Below the pieces are notes generated by a model. It was not told the origin of the DNA, did not search any database, and saw only the letters and a program-made list of their open reading frames with translations. DNA of 64,000 nt from Pseudotabrizicola sp051200875. GTDB lineage: Bacteria > Pseudomonadota > Alphaproteobacteria > Rhodobacterales > Rhodobacteraceae. Every line of letters begins with the position of its first letter. Within the stretch, counting starts at the first letter, position 1. Positions 9,068-17,812 of the stretch are shown piece after piece. The position numbers and the translations under genes are program-made. The stretch is from positions 3,720,001-3,784,000 of the forward strand of contig NZ_CP195191.1 in the NCBI RefSeq assembly GCF_051200875.1, given 5' to 3'.

Positions 9068-10015
9068 TCAACTTTCGCCGCCGATCAGCCGTTTCGCAAG
9101 GTTTTGGATGATCGGGCGGGCTTCGTATTCGGTCATGCCGGGGCGCAACTCGGGCGAGTACAGCATCCGCAGCATCAGTTCGTCTTGCCCAGTCAAAAGC
9201 GCGAATTCCTCATCGTCGTTAAAGATCGATGGGCGGGCGCGCGGGCTGTCATTCGCCAGCCCAAGCCCCTGAGCGATTTCTTCATGAATGCAGGAAAGGC
9301 GCAGAAGATCGGGATGTTCAGCGCGGATGACGGCGACCGCGCGCGAGTAACGGCCAGATGTGCCATCGGACATGGCATAGACAAGGCAATAGGTCGAAAG
9401 GGGCATCTGGGTGATGCCTGCAACTTCACCCGAGGTCAGACCCGGCAGAGATTGCTGGATTTGCGAGCCAAGAGCGCGGCGTTCGTCTTCGTTTACGATA
9501 TGGATCGTGAAATTGGGGGAAGCATCAGAAACGGTGATGGGGTGACCCGTGATCCGGCTGAGCCGCGCGAGATAAGAGCGGATCCGCGCCGTATCGGTTG
9601 CCCGCATGGTTGCCGGAACCGTTGGGCCAAACCGCAAGGCGACGCGCACAGGCTGTTCCCAACGGCGCAGGCGGCTTTCGGTCTGGCGCTGAACGGGGCC
9701 GCCGGGGCCACGGGCGTATTCGTCATAAAGAGCGATGCGGATAAAGTTTTCCGCAAGTTGACGATCAGTATAGGGGGTGTCACGATCGCCGCCATCTGTC
9801 CGCAACAGGCCCATACCCAACAATTCTTCCTGCACTTTTGTGAAATGCAGCCGCACGGCATTGCTGGCGGCAGACGGTGGCAATGTCGGCGCCACGGGTG
9901 CCGGGCGCGGCACCGATGGCGGGGATGTCCGGGGCGCTTGTGGGCTGACGCAGGCCGAAAGCACGAGGGCTGCGGCAGGCATCAGGCACAGAAGGGAACG
10001 AAGGCGTGCGATCAT
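9068..10015 (-). CDS. DUF2927 lipoprotein, possible zincin-like protease
   Basis: 315-residue predicted lipoprotein: the signal peptide ends in VLSAC (Cys21), followed by a Pro-rich linker of about 30 residues. The rest matches the alphaproteobacterial DUF2927 family. The motif SCIHEEIAQGLGLAND near residue 240 resembles a metal-binding HExxxxGLxxxD metalloprotease helix, though the second His of HExxH is not in its usual place. FNDDEEFALLT and DELMLRMLYSPEL follow. Proteolysis is a hypothesis only. It sits 9 bases after telA. Confidence 0.7.
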   Translation of the reverse strand: MIARLRSLLCLMPAAALVLSACVSPQAPRTSPPSVPRPAPVAPTLPPSAASNAVRLHFTKVQEELLGMGLLRTDGGDRDTPYTDRQLAENFIRIALYDEYARGPGGPVQRQTESRLRRWEQPVRVALRFGPTVPATMRATDTARIRSYLARLSRITGHPITVSDASPNFTIHIVNEDERRALGSQIQQSLPGLTSGEVAGITQMPLSTYCLVYAMSDGTSGRYSRAVAVIRAEHPDLLRLSCIHEEIAQGLGLANDSPRARPSIFNDDEEFALLTGQDELMLRMLYSPELRPGMTEYEARPIIQNLAKRLIGGES

Positions 10016-10024
10016 GAACCGTTC

Positions 10025-11206
10025 TTAGCCTGCCGAATGGCTGCTGCCAACGCCACTGGTGCGCGCCTTGGCAGAGGCAAGCGTATCGCGAAGTTCAGCT
10101 TCCATTTTCTGCAATTCGGTTTCTGCGGCAGCGCGACGCGCCTTACCTTCGTCCGCGATGGCCAGACTGTCATTGATCGTGGCAATAAGCTGTTCGTTCG
10201 CGCGTTTGACGCTTTCGATGTCAAAGACCCCACGCTCCATTTCTTCGCGCACAACGCGGTTGGTTTCGCGCAGATGATCGGCGTTTTTGGTCAAAAGTTC
10301 GTTCGTCAGGTCATTGGCGTCACGCACGGCATCGGCTGCCTCGCGAGAACGCTGAATCGTGACCGCCTGCGCCAACTGGGTTTCCCACAGCGGCACTGTG
10401 TTTACGAGCGTCGAGTTGATCTTGGTAACAAGGCTCTTGTCGTTTTCCTGCACCAACCGGATCGACGGAAGCGATTGCATGGTGACTTGACGGGTCAGCT
10501 TCAGGTCATGGACGCGCCGTTCAAGATCGTCCCGTGCGGCGCGAAGGTCACGCAATTCTTGCGCCTTCATCACCTGATCCGATTCTGGCGCTGCTTTGAC
10601 CTCGGCTTCCTTTGCTGGAATGTCCTTGGCGTCTGTCTCGGCCAGCTTTGCTTCGCCTGCTGCGATATAGAGCGCCAATTCATCGTAGAAATCCAAGGTC
10701 TTGGCATAAAGCACATCAAGCGATTTGATGTCTTTCAGCAAGGTATGTTCATGCTTGAGCAGATTTTCGGTGATCTTGTCGATTTGGCCCTGAACATCTT
10801 CGTATTGGGCGACAAATTTTGCGAAGGGTGCGGCGCGGCCCAGCAGTTTTTCCCACCAGCTGCGTTCGCGGCGCAGATCCAGTTCTTGTGATGAAAAGCC
10901 ACGGATCGTGGTCACGATCTGGCGCAGGCTATCGCCGGCAGGGCCGACGTCCTTGTTCTTCACATCGGCCAGCATTTCCTGACTGATGACCTGAAGTTCA
11001 GCTTGCGCCTTTGACCCGAAGGAAATGATGGATTGGGTGTTGGCCATGTCCAACTCGCCCATACGCTGGCGGATTTCGGCGGCCTTGCCTGCCGACGCAG
11101 CCTCAAGCGGAACAATCTCGCCACCGGGTTCTGGCAGGATAACAGCCGTCACAGCTTCCAACTGGGCCAAGGCTTGGGTCGCTTGTTGTTGAGTCGTTTG
11201 GGTCAT
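10025..11206 (-). CDS. TelA/KlaA-family protein (toxic anion resistance)
   Basis: 393 residues, largely alpha-helical and rich in charged residues, matching the TelA family (GFSSQELDLRRERSWWEKLLG and LKHEHTLLKDIKSLDVLY are typical; the C-terminal third is strongly coiled-coil). TelA was named for tellurite resistance on plasmids. Chromosomal copies are usually linked to XpaC and to envelope or general stress functions. The gene follows xpaC by 31 bases and precedes the DUF2927 lipoprotein, supporting one operon. Confidence 0.87.
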   Translation of the reverse strand: MTQTTQQQATQALAQLEAVTAVILPEPGGEIVPLEAASAGKAAEIRQRMGELDMANTQSIISFGSKAQAELQVISQEMLADVKNKDVGPAGDSLRQIVTTIRGFSSQELDLRRERSWWEKLLGRAAPFAKFVAQYEDVQGQIDKITENLLKHEHTLLKDIKSLDVLYAKTLDFYDELALYIAAGEAKLAETDAKDIPAKEAEVKAAPESDQVMKAQELRDLRAARDDLERRVHDLKLTRQVTMQSLPSIRLVQENDKSLVTKINSTLVNTVPLWETQLAQAVTIQRSREAADAVRDANDLTNELLTKNADHLRETNRVVREEMERGVFDIESVKRANEQLIATINDSLAIADEGKARRAAAETELQKMEAELRDTLASAKARTSGVGSSHSAG

Positions 11207-11237
11207 GGCACTCTCACTGGTGGATATTGGCTATAAG

Positions 11238-12116
11238 TCAGGTTTCGCGCTGCAGCCGTTCGCGCAGCACCTCGATTTCGACGTTCATGTCCGTCTTGTT
11301 ATCGGCAAGCAGGCTGCGTGAGCGGTCTGCGAAGGTGGTTTCAAGATCGTCCAGCAGGGTTTCATAGTCGCTGCGCGCCTTTGGGTCGCGCGTCTGCGCA
11401 TAGAGATCGGCGAACTTCACCGTCGCGTCGCGGGCCCCCATCAGATAGACAGACAGGTATTTGCGGGCTGCGGTCAGGTCACGCGGGTCTTGCTCGACCG
11501 TACGAAAAAGCGCGCGCGCCGTGCTGGAAAAACGGTCGACGCGAGCCTCAAGCTGGCGGTCGCGTGCGCGCAGAATGGCGTCACGCATGGCAGACAAAAG
11601 CTTCTCGGCCTCATCCACGGCCCGCGCCACGCGGTCAGTCTGGAAACTGTCGATGCCTTCAGCACCTTTGTCTTTCAGCGGATCCATCCCGAAGCTGCCC
11701 AAATGGAGTGCGCTTCCCACGATCCCGAAAAGAATGGCGTAGACCGCTGGTCCATCTGACATCAGCGTGCCCGAGGCCAGGGCCGTTCCCGTCAGGATGG
11801 CCCCCACGATCTTGCGTGGAAAGGCCGGACGTCGTGCAACGGTTCTGGACTCGTATGCGGCTTCTGCGGTCAAGCCTTCACGCGTCAGCCATGCGGAAAG
11901 CAACATCAAACCCGTCGCGCCCAAACCCAAAAGAAGTTCGCGCGGCGTGCCACCGAAGGCGGAGGGCACGAACAGCAACGCGGCCACAAAAAGAAGGGTC
12001 GATTTTGTTCCGGCGCGGGTTGGTTGGCGATGGTCAAACGGGTTCGTGCTGGACTTTGCCGGCTGTGTCGTCGTTTGAGAATTCGGACTGAACTTTCCGC
12101 CAAAGCGCTGCGCCAT
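11238..12116 (-). CDS. XpaC-like membrane protein (5-bromo-4-chloroindolyl phosphate hydrolysis family)
   Basis: 292 residues. A basic N-terminal tail of about 35 residues leads to four predicted membrane helices (near TLLFVAALLFVPSAF, LLLGLGATGLMLLSAWL, IVGAILTGTALASG and AVYAILFGIVGSAL). A cytoplasmic helical domain to the end carries the XpaC family signature region. XpaC and TelA are commonly adjacent and probably work together. Despite the family name, a true phosphatase activity is not established. Its ATG overlaps the stop of a 27-residue peptide gene (TGATG). Confidence 0.8.
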   Translation of the reverse strand: MAQRFGGKFSPNSQTTTQPAKSSTNPFDHRQPTRAGTKSTLLFVAALLFVPSAFGGTPRELLLGLGATGLMLLSAWLTREGLTAEAAYESRTVARRPAFPRKIVGAILTGTALASGTLMSDGPAVYAILFGIVGSALHLGSFGMDPLKDKGAEGIDSFQTDRVARAVDEAEKLLSAMRDAILRARDRQLEARVDRFSSTARALFRTVEQDPRDLTAARKYLSVYLMGARDATVKFADLYAQTRDPKARSDYETLLDDLETTFADRSRSLLADNKTDMNVEIEVLRERLQRET

Positions 12117-12199
12117 CAGAGGCCAGCCCCGAATGCGACATAGGCTGTTAGGCCCAAAAGCAGGACGAAAGATAGGTTTTGCAAAGACTTAGCGGACAT
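12116..12199 (-). CDS. 27-residue predicted membrane peptide, translationally coupled to xpaC
   Basis: Short open frame MSAKSLQNLSFVLLLGLTAY, then VAFGAGL and stop. A charged head is followed by one continuous hydrophobic helix. Its TGA shares one base with the xpaC ATG, the usual sign of coupled translation. A purine-rich AAAGGGG site precedes the start by about 9 bases. No family is recognised; the short length means chance cannot be excluded. If real it is the first gene of the xpaC-telA operon. It could instead be a leader peptide controlling xpaC. Confidence 0.45.
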   Translation of the reverse strand: MSAKSLQNLSFVLLLGLTAYVAFGAGL

Positions 12200-12288
12200 C
12201 CATGCCCCTTTTTGATCGCACTTGCCCGCGACGGGCTGAAATACTGTATCAGAGTATAGGAGATGGGGGTAAGCCATTCCAGAGCAAG

Positions 12289-12323
12289 AAGAGGGGGAAG
12301 GGTTCCAAGTCCTTCCCCCTCTT
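12289..12323 (-). terminator. strong hairpin after rluB, before the xpaC operon
   Basis: Perfect 13-bp GC-rich stem (12289-12301 with 12311-12323) and a 9-nt loop. It lies 65 bases past the rluB stop and about 90 bases ahead of the tiny membrane-peptide gene. The tail on the minus strand is only moderately T-rich (TCTTGCTCT), so it may be a terminator or an attenuator for the next operon. Confidence 0.55.
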
Positions 12324-12387
12324 TGCTTGTATGGAACGCATCAACAACCGGCCAGTTCCTGCCTGGGGCCAATTGATGACGGGATGG

Positions 12388-13668
12388 TCATCGTCCACGC
12401 TTTGGCGAGGTTGGAGCGTTACGGCGGGGGCCCGATGGCGATGCAGGTTTTGCCCGGCTCGTTTTTGGTGCAGGTATTTCGGTGGCGTTCTTGCGGTCTG
12501 TTGGTCGCGCAGACTTTGGTTTTGATGGCGCCGAGCGATCTTTGCCCTCGGTAATGTCACTCCAGGCATTCGAAAGTTTCCGCAATCCCTCACGCCCTTT
12601 CGCACTTGTCACGCGACCGGGCGTTTCGGCCTCGTCGGACGGTCTGCGTTCGCTGCGCTTTGGTCCCGTTTTTGCCCGTGGGGGCACGTCCTTGTCGGCT
12701 GACCGCTTTTCGCGTTCATCCGATCTGCGCTGCCCATAGGGTGCCGTCTTGCGCCGCGTCTCTTCGGTTGCCGCAGGCTTGCGTGGCGCGCGTGTGACTT
12801 TGGGGCGGCTTTCTGCATCGCCCTGATCGTCGGGAAGCAACTGCCCAAGCTGTTCACGCAAAATGCGCGCGCGAATTTCCTCAACCTCGCCCGGCTTCAA
12901 CTCGTTCAGGCGGAACGGGCCATAACTGACGCGGATCAGCCGGTTCACGGTCAGCCCGATTTCAGACATTGCGCGGCGGATTTCCCGATTTTTCCCTTCG
13001 CGCAGCCCGACCGTAAGCCACGCGTTCGCGCCTTGGTGTCGATCAAGGATAACGTCCATCGGCTGAAAACGCTCCCCCTCGATGGTCATCCCCTTCCTAA
13101 GCGGTTCCAGATCGGGGTCTGTCGGGTTGCCTTTGACGCGCACCCGGTATTTCCGCAACCATCCCGTCGAAGGCAATTCCAAGCGGCGTTTCAGTTCGCC
13201 ATCATTGGTCAGAAGAAGCAGGCCCTCCGAGTTAAGGTCGAGGCGGCCAACCGACATGACGCGGGGCATATCCTCGGGCAAATTGTCAAAGACAGTTTCC
13301 CGCCCTTTCTCGTCTGAGGCCGAGGTGACGAGCCCTTCGGGTTTGTAATAAAGCCAGAGCCGTGCTGGTTCGGGGGCGCCGACGGGTTTGCCAGAGACAG
13401 TGATCTTGTCTTTCGCAGTGACGTTCAGGGCCGGTGACGTCACAAGTTTTCCGTTTACTTTGACTTCGCCCGCCTCAATCAGACGTTCCGCCTCTCGCCG
13501 TGAAGAAATGCCAGCACGCGACAGGACTTTGGCGATGCGGTCACCTTCGGTGCTTTTCGGTTCCGTCGTTGTAGCGGCTTTCGGCCTTGGTTTGGCTGCC
13601 CTTGCATTGTCTGAAGGTTGGTCTTTCCGGGGCCGACTGGATTTCGGGGGGCTTGTCTTTTCGGACAT
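12388..13668 (-). CDS. rluB: 23S rRNA pseudouridine synthase, RluB/RsuA family, with long basic tail
   Basis: 426 residues. An N-terminal Lys/Pro-rich segment precedes the S4 RNA-binding domain (RIAKVLSRAGISSRREAERLI, about 44-105). The catalytic domain follows, with the active Asp in SVGRLDLNSEGLLLLTND. RsuA/RluB enzymes make pseudouridine in rRNA. The last 145 or so residues are low-complexity Lys/Arg/Ser/Pro, an extension common in alphaproteobacteria that probably contacts RNA. It is divergent from tadA. Confidence 0.9.
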   Translation of the reverse strand: MSEKTSPPKSSRPRKDQPSDNARAAKPRPKAATTTEPKSTEGDRIAKVLSRAGISSRREAERLIEAGEVKVNGKLVTSPALNVTAKDKITVSGKPVGAPEPARLWLYYKPEGLVTSASDEKGRETVFDNLPEDMPRVMSVGRLDLNSEGLLLLTNDGELKRRLELPSTGWLRKYRVRVKGNPTDPDLEPLRKGMTIEGERFQPMDVILDRHQGANAWLTVGLREGKNREIRRAMSEIGLTVNRLIRVSYGPFRLNELKPGEVEEIRARILREQLGQLLPDDQGDAESRPKVTRAPRKPAATEETRRKTAPYGQRRSDEREKRSADKDVPPRAKTGPKRSERRPSDEAETPGRVTSAKGREGLRKLSNAWSDITEGKDRSAPSKPKSARPTDRKNATEIPAPKTSRAKPASPSGPRRNAPTSPKRGR

Positions 13669-13756
13669 GGGAGGCGACCTTCGGCGCTAATCGGAAATTG
13701 GGGGGCGTTGGGGCCCGCGAAACCTGACAGTATTTTGGAACGAAGAAAGGGGCAAG

Positions 13757-14215
13757 GTGGCCTTCCGATCCTACATGGACATCGCATTCGATGAAGCGAG
13801 GGCGGCCTTTGCGCGTGGCGAGGTTCCGGTTGGTGCCGTTGTCGTTTCGCCTGATGGCCATATCGTGGCGCAGGCGGGAAACCGGACGCGCGAATGGAGC
13901 GATCCAACCGCACATGCCGAGATTGTCGCGATCCGCGCGGCCTGTGCAGCGATTGGCTCAGAGAGGTTGGTCGGACACAACCTTTATGTGACGCTGGAAC
14001 CTTGCCCGATGTGTGCGGCTGCTATTTCGGCAGCGCGCATTGAAAGGCTTTACTACGGGGCATCGGACCCAAAGAGCGGTGGTGTGGAGTGCGGTGCCCG
14101 CGTCTTTACCCATGCTCAGTGTCACCATGTTCCCGAGGTCTATGATGGAATTGGCGCAGCAGAATCCGAACGGATGCTGAGAGACTTTTTCAGGGCCAAA
14201 CGCGAAACACCGTGA
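13757..14215 (+). CDS. tadA: tRNA-specific adenosine deaminase
   Basis: 152 residues. It deaminates A34 to inosine in tRNA-Arg(ACG). Zinc ligands and catalysis are visible: HAE at residues 53-55 and PCPMC with Cys82 and Cys85. The start is the GTG at 13757, supported by AAAGGGG 5 bases upstream; an in-frame ATG 18 bases later is the alternative. Its stop is 2 bases from the stop of the convergent DUF1513 gene, leaving no room for a separate terminator. Confidence 0.95.
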   Translation: MAFRSYMDIAFDEARAAFARGEVPVGAVVVSPDGHIVAQAGNRTREWSDPTAHAEIVAIRAACAAIGSERLVGHNLYVTLEPCPMCAAAISAARIERLYYGASDPKSGGVECGARVFTHAQCHHVPEVYDGIGAAESERMLRDFFRAKRETP

Positions 14216-14217
14216 CT

Positions 14218-15273
14218 TCAGCCGATTGCGACCAGATGGTTGTCCCACATCGGGACGTCTTTTCGGATCAAAGTAAGCCCGTCGTCAGTCACTTGCCAAA
14301 GTGCACCGTTGCCGTCGCTGGCAACAAATCCTGTGCGATTTGGCGCAACCCCGGCCAGATCGGCCCGTCGGAAAGTTGTGATCGGTTCTCCGGAAATGTC
14401 AAACAACATGACGGCACCGCCCTTTGACGACGTCACCGCGATCCGGTTTGCATGCGCAGCGATGGACCCCGCATACCCTTTCATCGTCAGCATTTCATGA
14501 TCTGCGGCCGGGCAAAGGCGTGGTTTCGTGCCCGGCACCCAAAGACCAAGCAGGGGAACGGGTTCGGCGATATCGCCCTCCCACTGCATCGCAAAGGCGA
14601 TGGTTTCACCGATAAGCGCGAGGTGCCGGATTGAATTCTTGTTCAGTTCGCGGGGCAGTTCTGCTTGGTCCAGTATCTGCCCGTCCGGACTTAGGCGGGT
14701 CAGATTGGGTTTCATATCCTCGACATTCAATTTGGTGCGGTCAGATGGATCGGTTTCAATTCCGCCATTCGCGATGATCAGACCCCCTGCAGGATCCAGC
14801 TTGATGTCATGTGGGCCGATGCCGCCGCTGTTCCATTCGCCCAGACGCCGATAATCGCGCGTGTCCCACAGGCCAATCTTTCCCGCAGACCCCTCGGCTA
14901 CGACTTCTGACGTCAGAAGCAACTGGCCATCTGGCGAAAAGGCTCCATGACCGTTGAACTGGCGGCCAGCGGGCGGTGTCAGTGTTGATAAAACGTCGCC
15001 GGTTAAACAGTCGAAGACTAGTCCGAATATCCCCGGACGTCGGGCAAAGGCCACCGCCTGAGGGCGGAGAGGATGGACCGCAGCAGCATGGCCACGATCT
15101 GGCAGGGGGAGCGAGAAAACCGTTTTTGCGCCTGCGTCCAAGCCGTGAAGCACATAGCCGGCCTGCGTTTTTCCGGCGGCCACGAAGACCGGGTTTCCAA
15201 CATCTGCCCATGTCGGGCCCGCCATCAAAGCTGTTGCCCCAAATCCTGCCAGAAAAGCGCGGCGAGAGGTCAT
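14218..15273 (-). CDS. DUF1513 exported protein of the imelysin locus
   Basis: 351 residues, with a twin-arginine type signal (MTSRRAFLAGFGATALM...WA). The mature part looks like a beta-propeller: repeated strands such as GHGAFSPDGQLLLTSE, GPHDIKLDPAGGLIIANGG and LFDISGEPITTFRRAD. DUF1513 proteins are almost always next to imelysins and di-heme oxidoreductases, as here, and are thought to be periplasmic iron-uptake accessories. The start at 15273 was chosen because GGGGA lies at a good distance. An ATG at 15288 would overlap the upstream gene. Confidence 0.85.
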   Translation of the reverse strand: MTSRRAFLAGFGATALMAGPTWADVGNPVFVAAGKTQAGYVLHGLDAGAKTVFSLPLPDRGHAAAVHPLRPQAVAFARRPGIFGLVFDCLTGDVLSTLTPPAGRQFNGHGAFSPDGQLLLTSEVVAEGSAGKIGLWDTRDYRRLGEWNSGGIGPHDIKLDPAGGLIIANGGIETDPSDRTKLNVEDMKPNLTRLSPDGQILDQAELPRELNKNSIRHLALIGETIAFAMQWEGDIAEPVPLLGLWVPGTKPRLCPAADHEMLTMKGYAGSIAAHANRIAVTSSKGGAVMLFDISGEPITTFRRADLAGVAPNRTGFVASDGNGALWQVTDDGLTLIRKDVPMWDNHLVAIG

Positions 15274-15277
15274 CGGA

Positions 15278-16255
15278 TCAGTCCCCATCTGCCGCGTTGA
15301 AGCCTAGGTCAACATCAAGATCGCGCGCCAGTTCCTGTCGGGCAACTTGCTGAATGGAGTTGATCGCTTGTTGCAGAATTTCGACCTTTAGCCGTGTCGC
15401 TGGGTCAGCCACGCCATCAAAGGTCGGATCGTTCAACTCTTCTGCCAAGGTGAGGGCATGGTCAAAGGCTGCGAGTGTCTTGGGAATGTCTGGTGTAAGA
15501 CTTTCAGACAAGGCACGAAGCGCACGCAGCGATAGGGTCACATTCCGTAAAGAGCGGCCGGAGGCACGGGCTTCGGCCAATTCGGGGCGAGGGCGATCAA
15601 AACTGCCCAAAGGGCGACCAAGCCGTTGATCGCGGTCAAAGGACAATTCGGCGTCAATCTGGGTGAAGAGAGATTGCCTGACCTCGGATCGGGTGAGGAA
15701 GGTCGAGTTTTCGGGGGCTCCGGCGGTCAGGATTATTTTCGCAAAATCACTTTCCCACTGATTGCGGATCAGCGAAGACATGCGCGCAAGGTCATCTGCC
15801 GTGGCGCGGATCAGCGGACAGGGATCTGATTTTAGGTCCGAGTTTGGCCAAAGCAGACGCTCCAGCCCCGTAAGGCCACGGGCCGCAACGGATTGATGCG
15901 CGAATTTTTCTGGCTGCAGATCTTCGGCACTGGCGGTCAAAAGGCTGCGCTGCGCCTTCGCGCCCAGACCTTTGGGGTCCGGCCAATATGCGATGGCAAG
16001 GCCCATTCCGTCCTGTTCGACAGGCCCTATCTTTATTGCGGCAATAAAGAGCCATGCATCAAAAGCAGCGTGCCAAGCTGGGATGATCGCTTCGGCATCG
16101 CAGGTCTGTTGTGCCGTGGCGGCAAGCTGCAAAGCGGCGGTTTCAAAGGCGGCATAACCGGGTGTCAGAATATCCCTGACCGCCTCGGGATAATCAGCCC
16201 GCGCGGTGCTGGCTGCAAAAAGCGAAAAGGCAAGAGTTAGCCGAAGGAACCGCAT
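15278..16255 (-). CDS. imelysin-family protein, second copy (GxHxxE histidine absent)
   Basis: 325 residues, with signal peptide (MRFLRLTLAFSLFAASTARA). It has the all-helical imelysin/M75 fold: IIPAWHAAFDAWLFI is the first conserved helix, and RGLTGLERLLWP matches the GxHxxE region but with Leu/Gly where the histidine should be. It probably binds iron or a partner differently from the larger imelysin upstream. It lies 3 bases after the di-heme oxidoreductase and 4 bases before DUF1513, so all are one operon. Confidence 0.82.
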   Translation of the reverse strand: MRFLRLTLAFSLFAASTARADYPEAVRDILTPGYAAFETAALQLAATAQQTCDAEAIIPAWHAAFDAWLFIAAIKIGPVEQDGMGLAIAYWPDPKGLGAKAQRSLLTASAEDLQPEKFAHQSVAARGLTGLERLLWPNSDLKSDPCPLIRATADDLARMSSLIRNQWESDFAKIILTAGAPENSTFLTRSEVRQSLFTQIDAELSFDRDQRLGRPLGSFDRPRPELAEARASGRSLRNVTLSLRALRALSESLTPDIPKTLAAFDHALTLAEELNDPTFDGVADPATRLKVEILQQAINSIQQVARQELARDLDVDLGFNAADGD

Positions 16256-16258
16256 TGA

Positions 16259-17770
16259 TCAGAGACTTTCGAGGAAGGCGATGACTGCGTCACGGTCTAC
16301 CGCAGAAAGGGATGCAAAGCCATCACGCGAGCCCTTTGCTTCTCCGCCGTGCCAAAGAATGGCCTCGGTCAGAGTGCGCGCGCGGCCATCGTGCAGAAAC
16401 TGGGTATGACCGCTTACTTGCTGGGTCAGGCCGATCCCCCAAAGCGGCGGCGTCTTCCATTCAGATCCCGTGGCGCGTCCTTCAGGCCGATGATCGGCCA
16501 GGCCTTCGCCCATGTCATGCAAGAGCAGGTCGGTATAGGGCCAGATCAGTTGAAAGCTTTGTTCTGGTTGGTCTTCAAGACGATGTGTAACGTACTTTGG
16601 CTGATGGCAGCCAGTGCAATTCAACTGGTAAAACAATTCCTTGCCACGCAGCACCTGCGGGTTACCTAGATTTCTGCGTTCGGGAACCCCAAGGTTTCGG
16701 GAATAGTAGGTCACGAGATCAAGGCTTTCGGAATCAACTTCCAACCCATCTCGGGCGTCGCTCTCTTGGCCATGCGGTGCCGCGCGACAAGCGGTTTGCG
16801 CAAGGGTGCAATCGCCCCACGGGTCGGGATGGAGGGGAGTAGACAGCCCCATATCACCCGCGAAAGCGCCCGCCGACTGCTCTCGGACTGTGGGCGCGCC
16901 TGCCTTTAGGCCAAAGCGGCCCAGCATAGGGATGCCAAATTCGACCGAGAGGATGATTTGTGCCCGACCAGAGATCCCATCGCCATTCAAGTCGTCCGGA
17001 TCGGCGGTGGCCAAGATGTCGGCTGCAGGAATGGCCTCCAAAAGACCCAAGCCGATCATTTGGGGGGCGATGCGCGGGCTGATCATGACATCAGGATCCA
17101 ATGCGCCATGGCCGGGGTTGGCAATGGCATAGTCGGGATGCCGCAGGGAAACTGACGTCCCATCAGGCAAAAGGACCGGACTCTCGGTGTAGGTCACGCT
17201 CATGCTGCCCTCGGCCACCTGACCCGGAGCCGCGAAATCCTGCAATTGTCCGCCATAGGTCGGTTCGGGAATTGTCGAGAGCCACTCGGTTATTTCTGCG
17301 GGTGTTTCTCCGCCGGGCACCGAGAGCCGCAGGAACATAGAAACGCGGCTGTCATCCGGTCCCTCGGGCGTATGCCCGCGCCCGTCTTTCAAATGGCAAT
17401 CCTGGCATGCGCGCGCATTGTAATATGGGCCAAGCCCGTCAGAGGCTTTGGTAGAGGCCGGTGCCGCGACCCATGTCTTTGTGAACAGGCCGTTGCCAAG
17501 TTTGAAGTCCAACTCACGCTCGAAGGGCATATTGGCCGAGGACTGGCTGAAGGCATCGAGCGTTCGTCGCGCCCGAACCGTCGCAGCCCCCGCCTGCATC
17601 TTCTCGTAAGGTTCAGGTTTGGAAAAGTCAGTGGTCGGTGCTCGCACCGCCTCGATGCGGGAGATTTCCTCTTTCGTCCGGTTGACGACCGACAAATGTC
17701 GATCGTCCAAGGCCTGTGCATAGGCAGAGGTTGATAAGAGACCGAAAAGGAGAGCTTGGCGCAGAAGCAT
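16259..17770 (-). CDS. di-heme oxidoreductase of the imelysin locus
   Basis: 503 residues with signal peptide (cleavage near SAYAQA). Two heme c sites: CQDCH at residues 122-126 and CTGCH near 385. The sequence matches the DHOR/putative thiol oxidoreductase family related to MauG/cytochrome c peroxidase. In imelysin clusters this periplasmic protein is presumed to change the redox state of iron. The C-terminal GLTQQVSGHTQFLHDGRAR is a conserved family block. It lies 42 bases after the first imelysin. Confidence 0.88.
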   Translation of the reverse strand: MLLRQALLFGLLSTSAYAQALDDRHLSVVNRTKEEISRIEAVRAPTTDFSKPEPYEKMQAGAATVRARRTLDAFSQSSANMPFERELDFKLGNGLFTKTWVAAPASTKASDGLGPYYNARACQDCHLKDGRGHTPEGPDDSRVSMFLRLSVPGGETPAEITEWLSTIPEPTYGGQLQDFAAPGQVAEGSMSVTYTESPVLLPDGTSVSLRHPDYAIANPGHGALDPDVMISPRIAPQMIGLGLLEAIPAADILATADPDDLNGDGISGRAQIILSVEFGIPMLGRFGLKAGAPTVREQSAGAFAGDMGLSTPLHPDPWGDCTLAQTACRAAPHGQESDARDGLEVDSESLDLVTYYSRNLGVPERRNLGNPQVLRGKELFYQLNCTGCHQPKYVTHRLEDQPEQSFQLIWPYTDLLLHDMGEGLADHRPEGRATGSEWKTPPLWGIGLTQQVSGHTQFLHDGRARTLTEAILWHGGEAKGSRDGFASLSAVDRDAVIAFLESL

Positions 17771-17812
17771 AAGGTCTGTCCTGGCTGGAAACCCGCACGC
17801 TTGGCGGTGACG

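Noticed and set aside
9104..10891. Plus-strand frame of 595 codons opposite the DUF2927 and telA genes
   Set aside because: Composition is antisense-like (Cys/Gly/Arg runs), no start context, and the minus-strand genes are well supported.
12202..12525. Plus-strand frames over the end of rluB and the hairpin
   Set aside because: They run through a hairpin and the basic tail of rluB in reverse; not protein-like.
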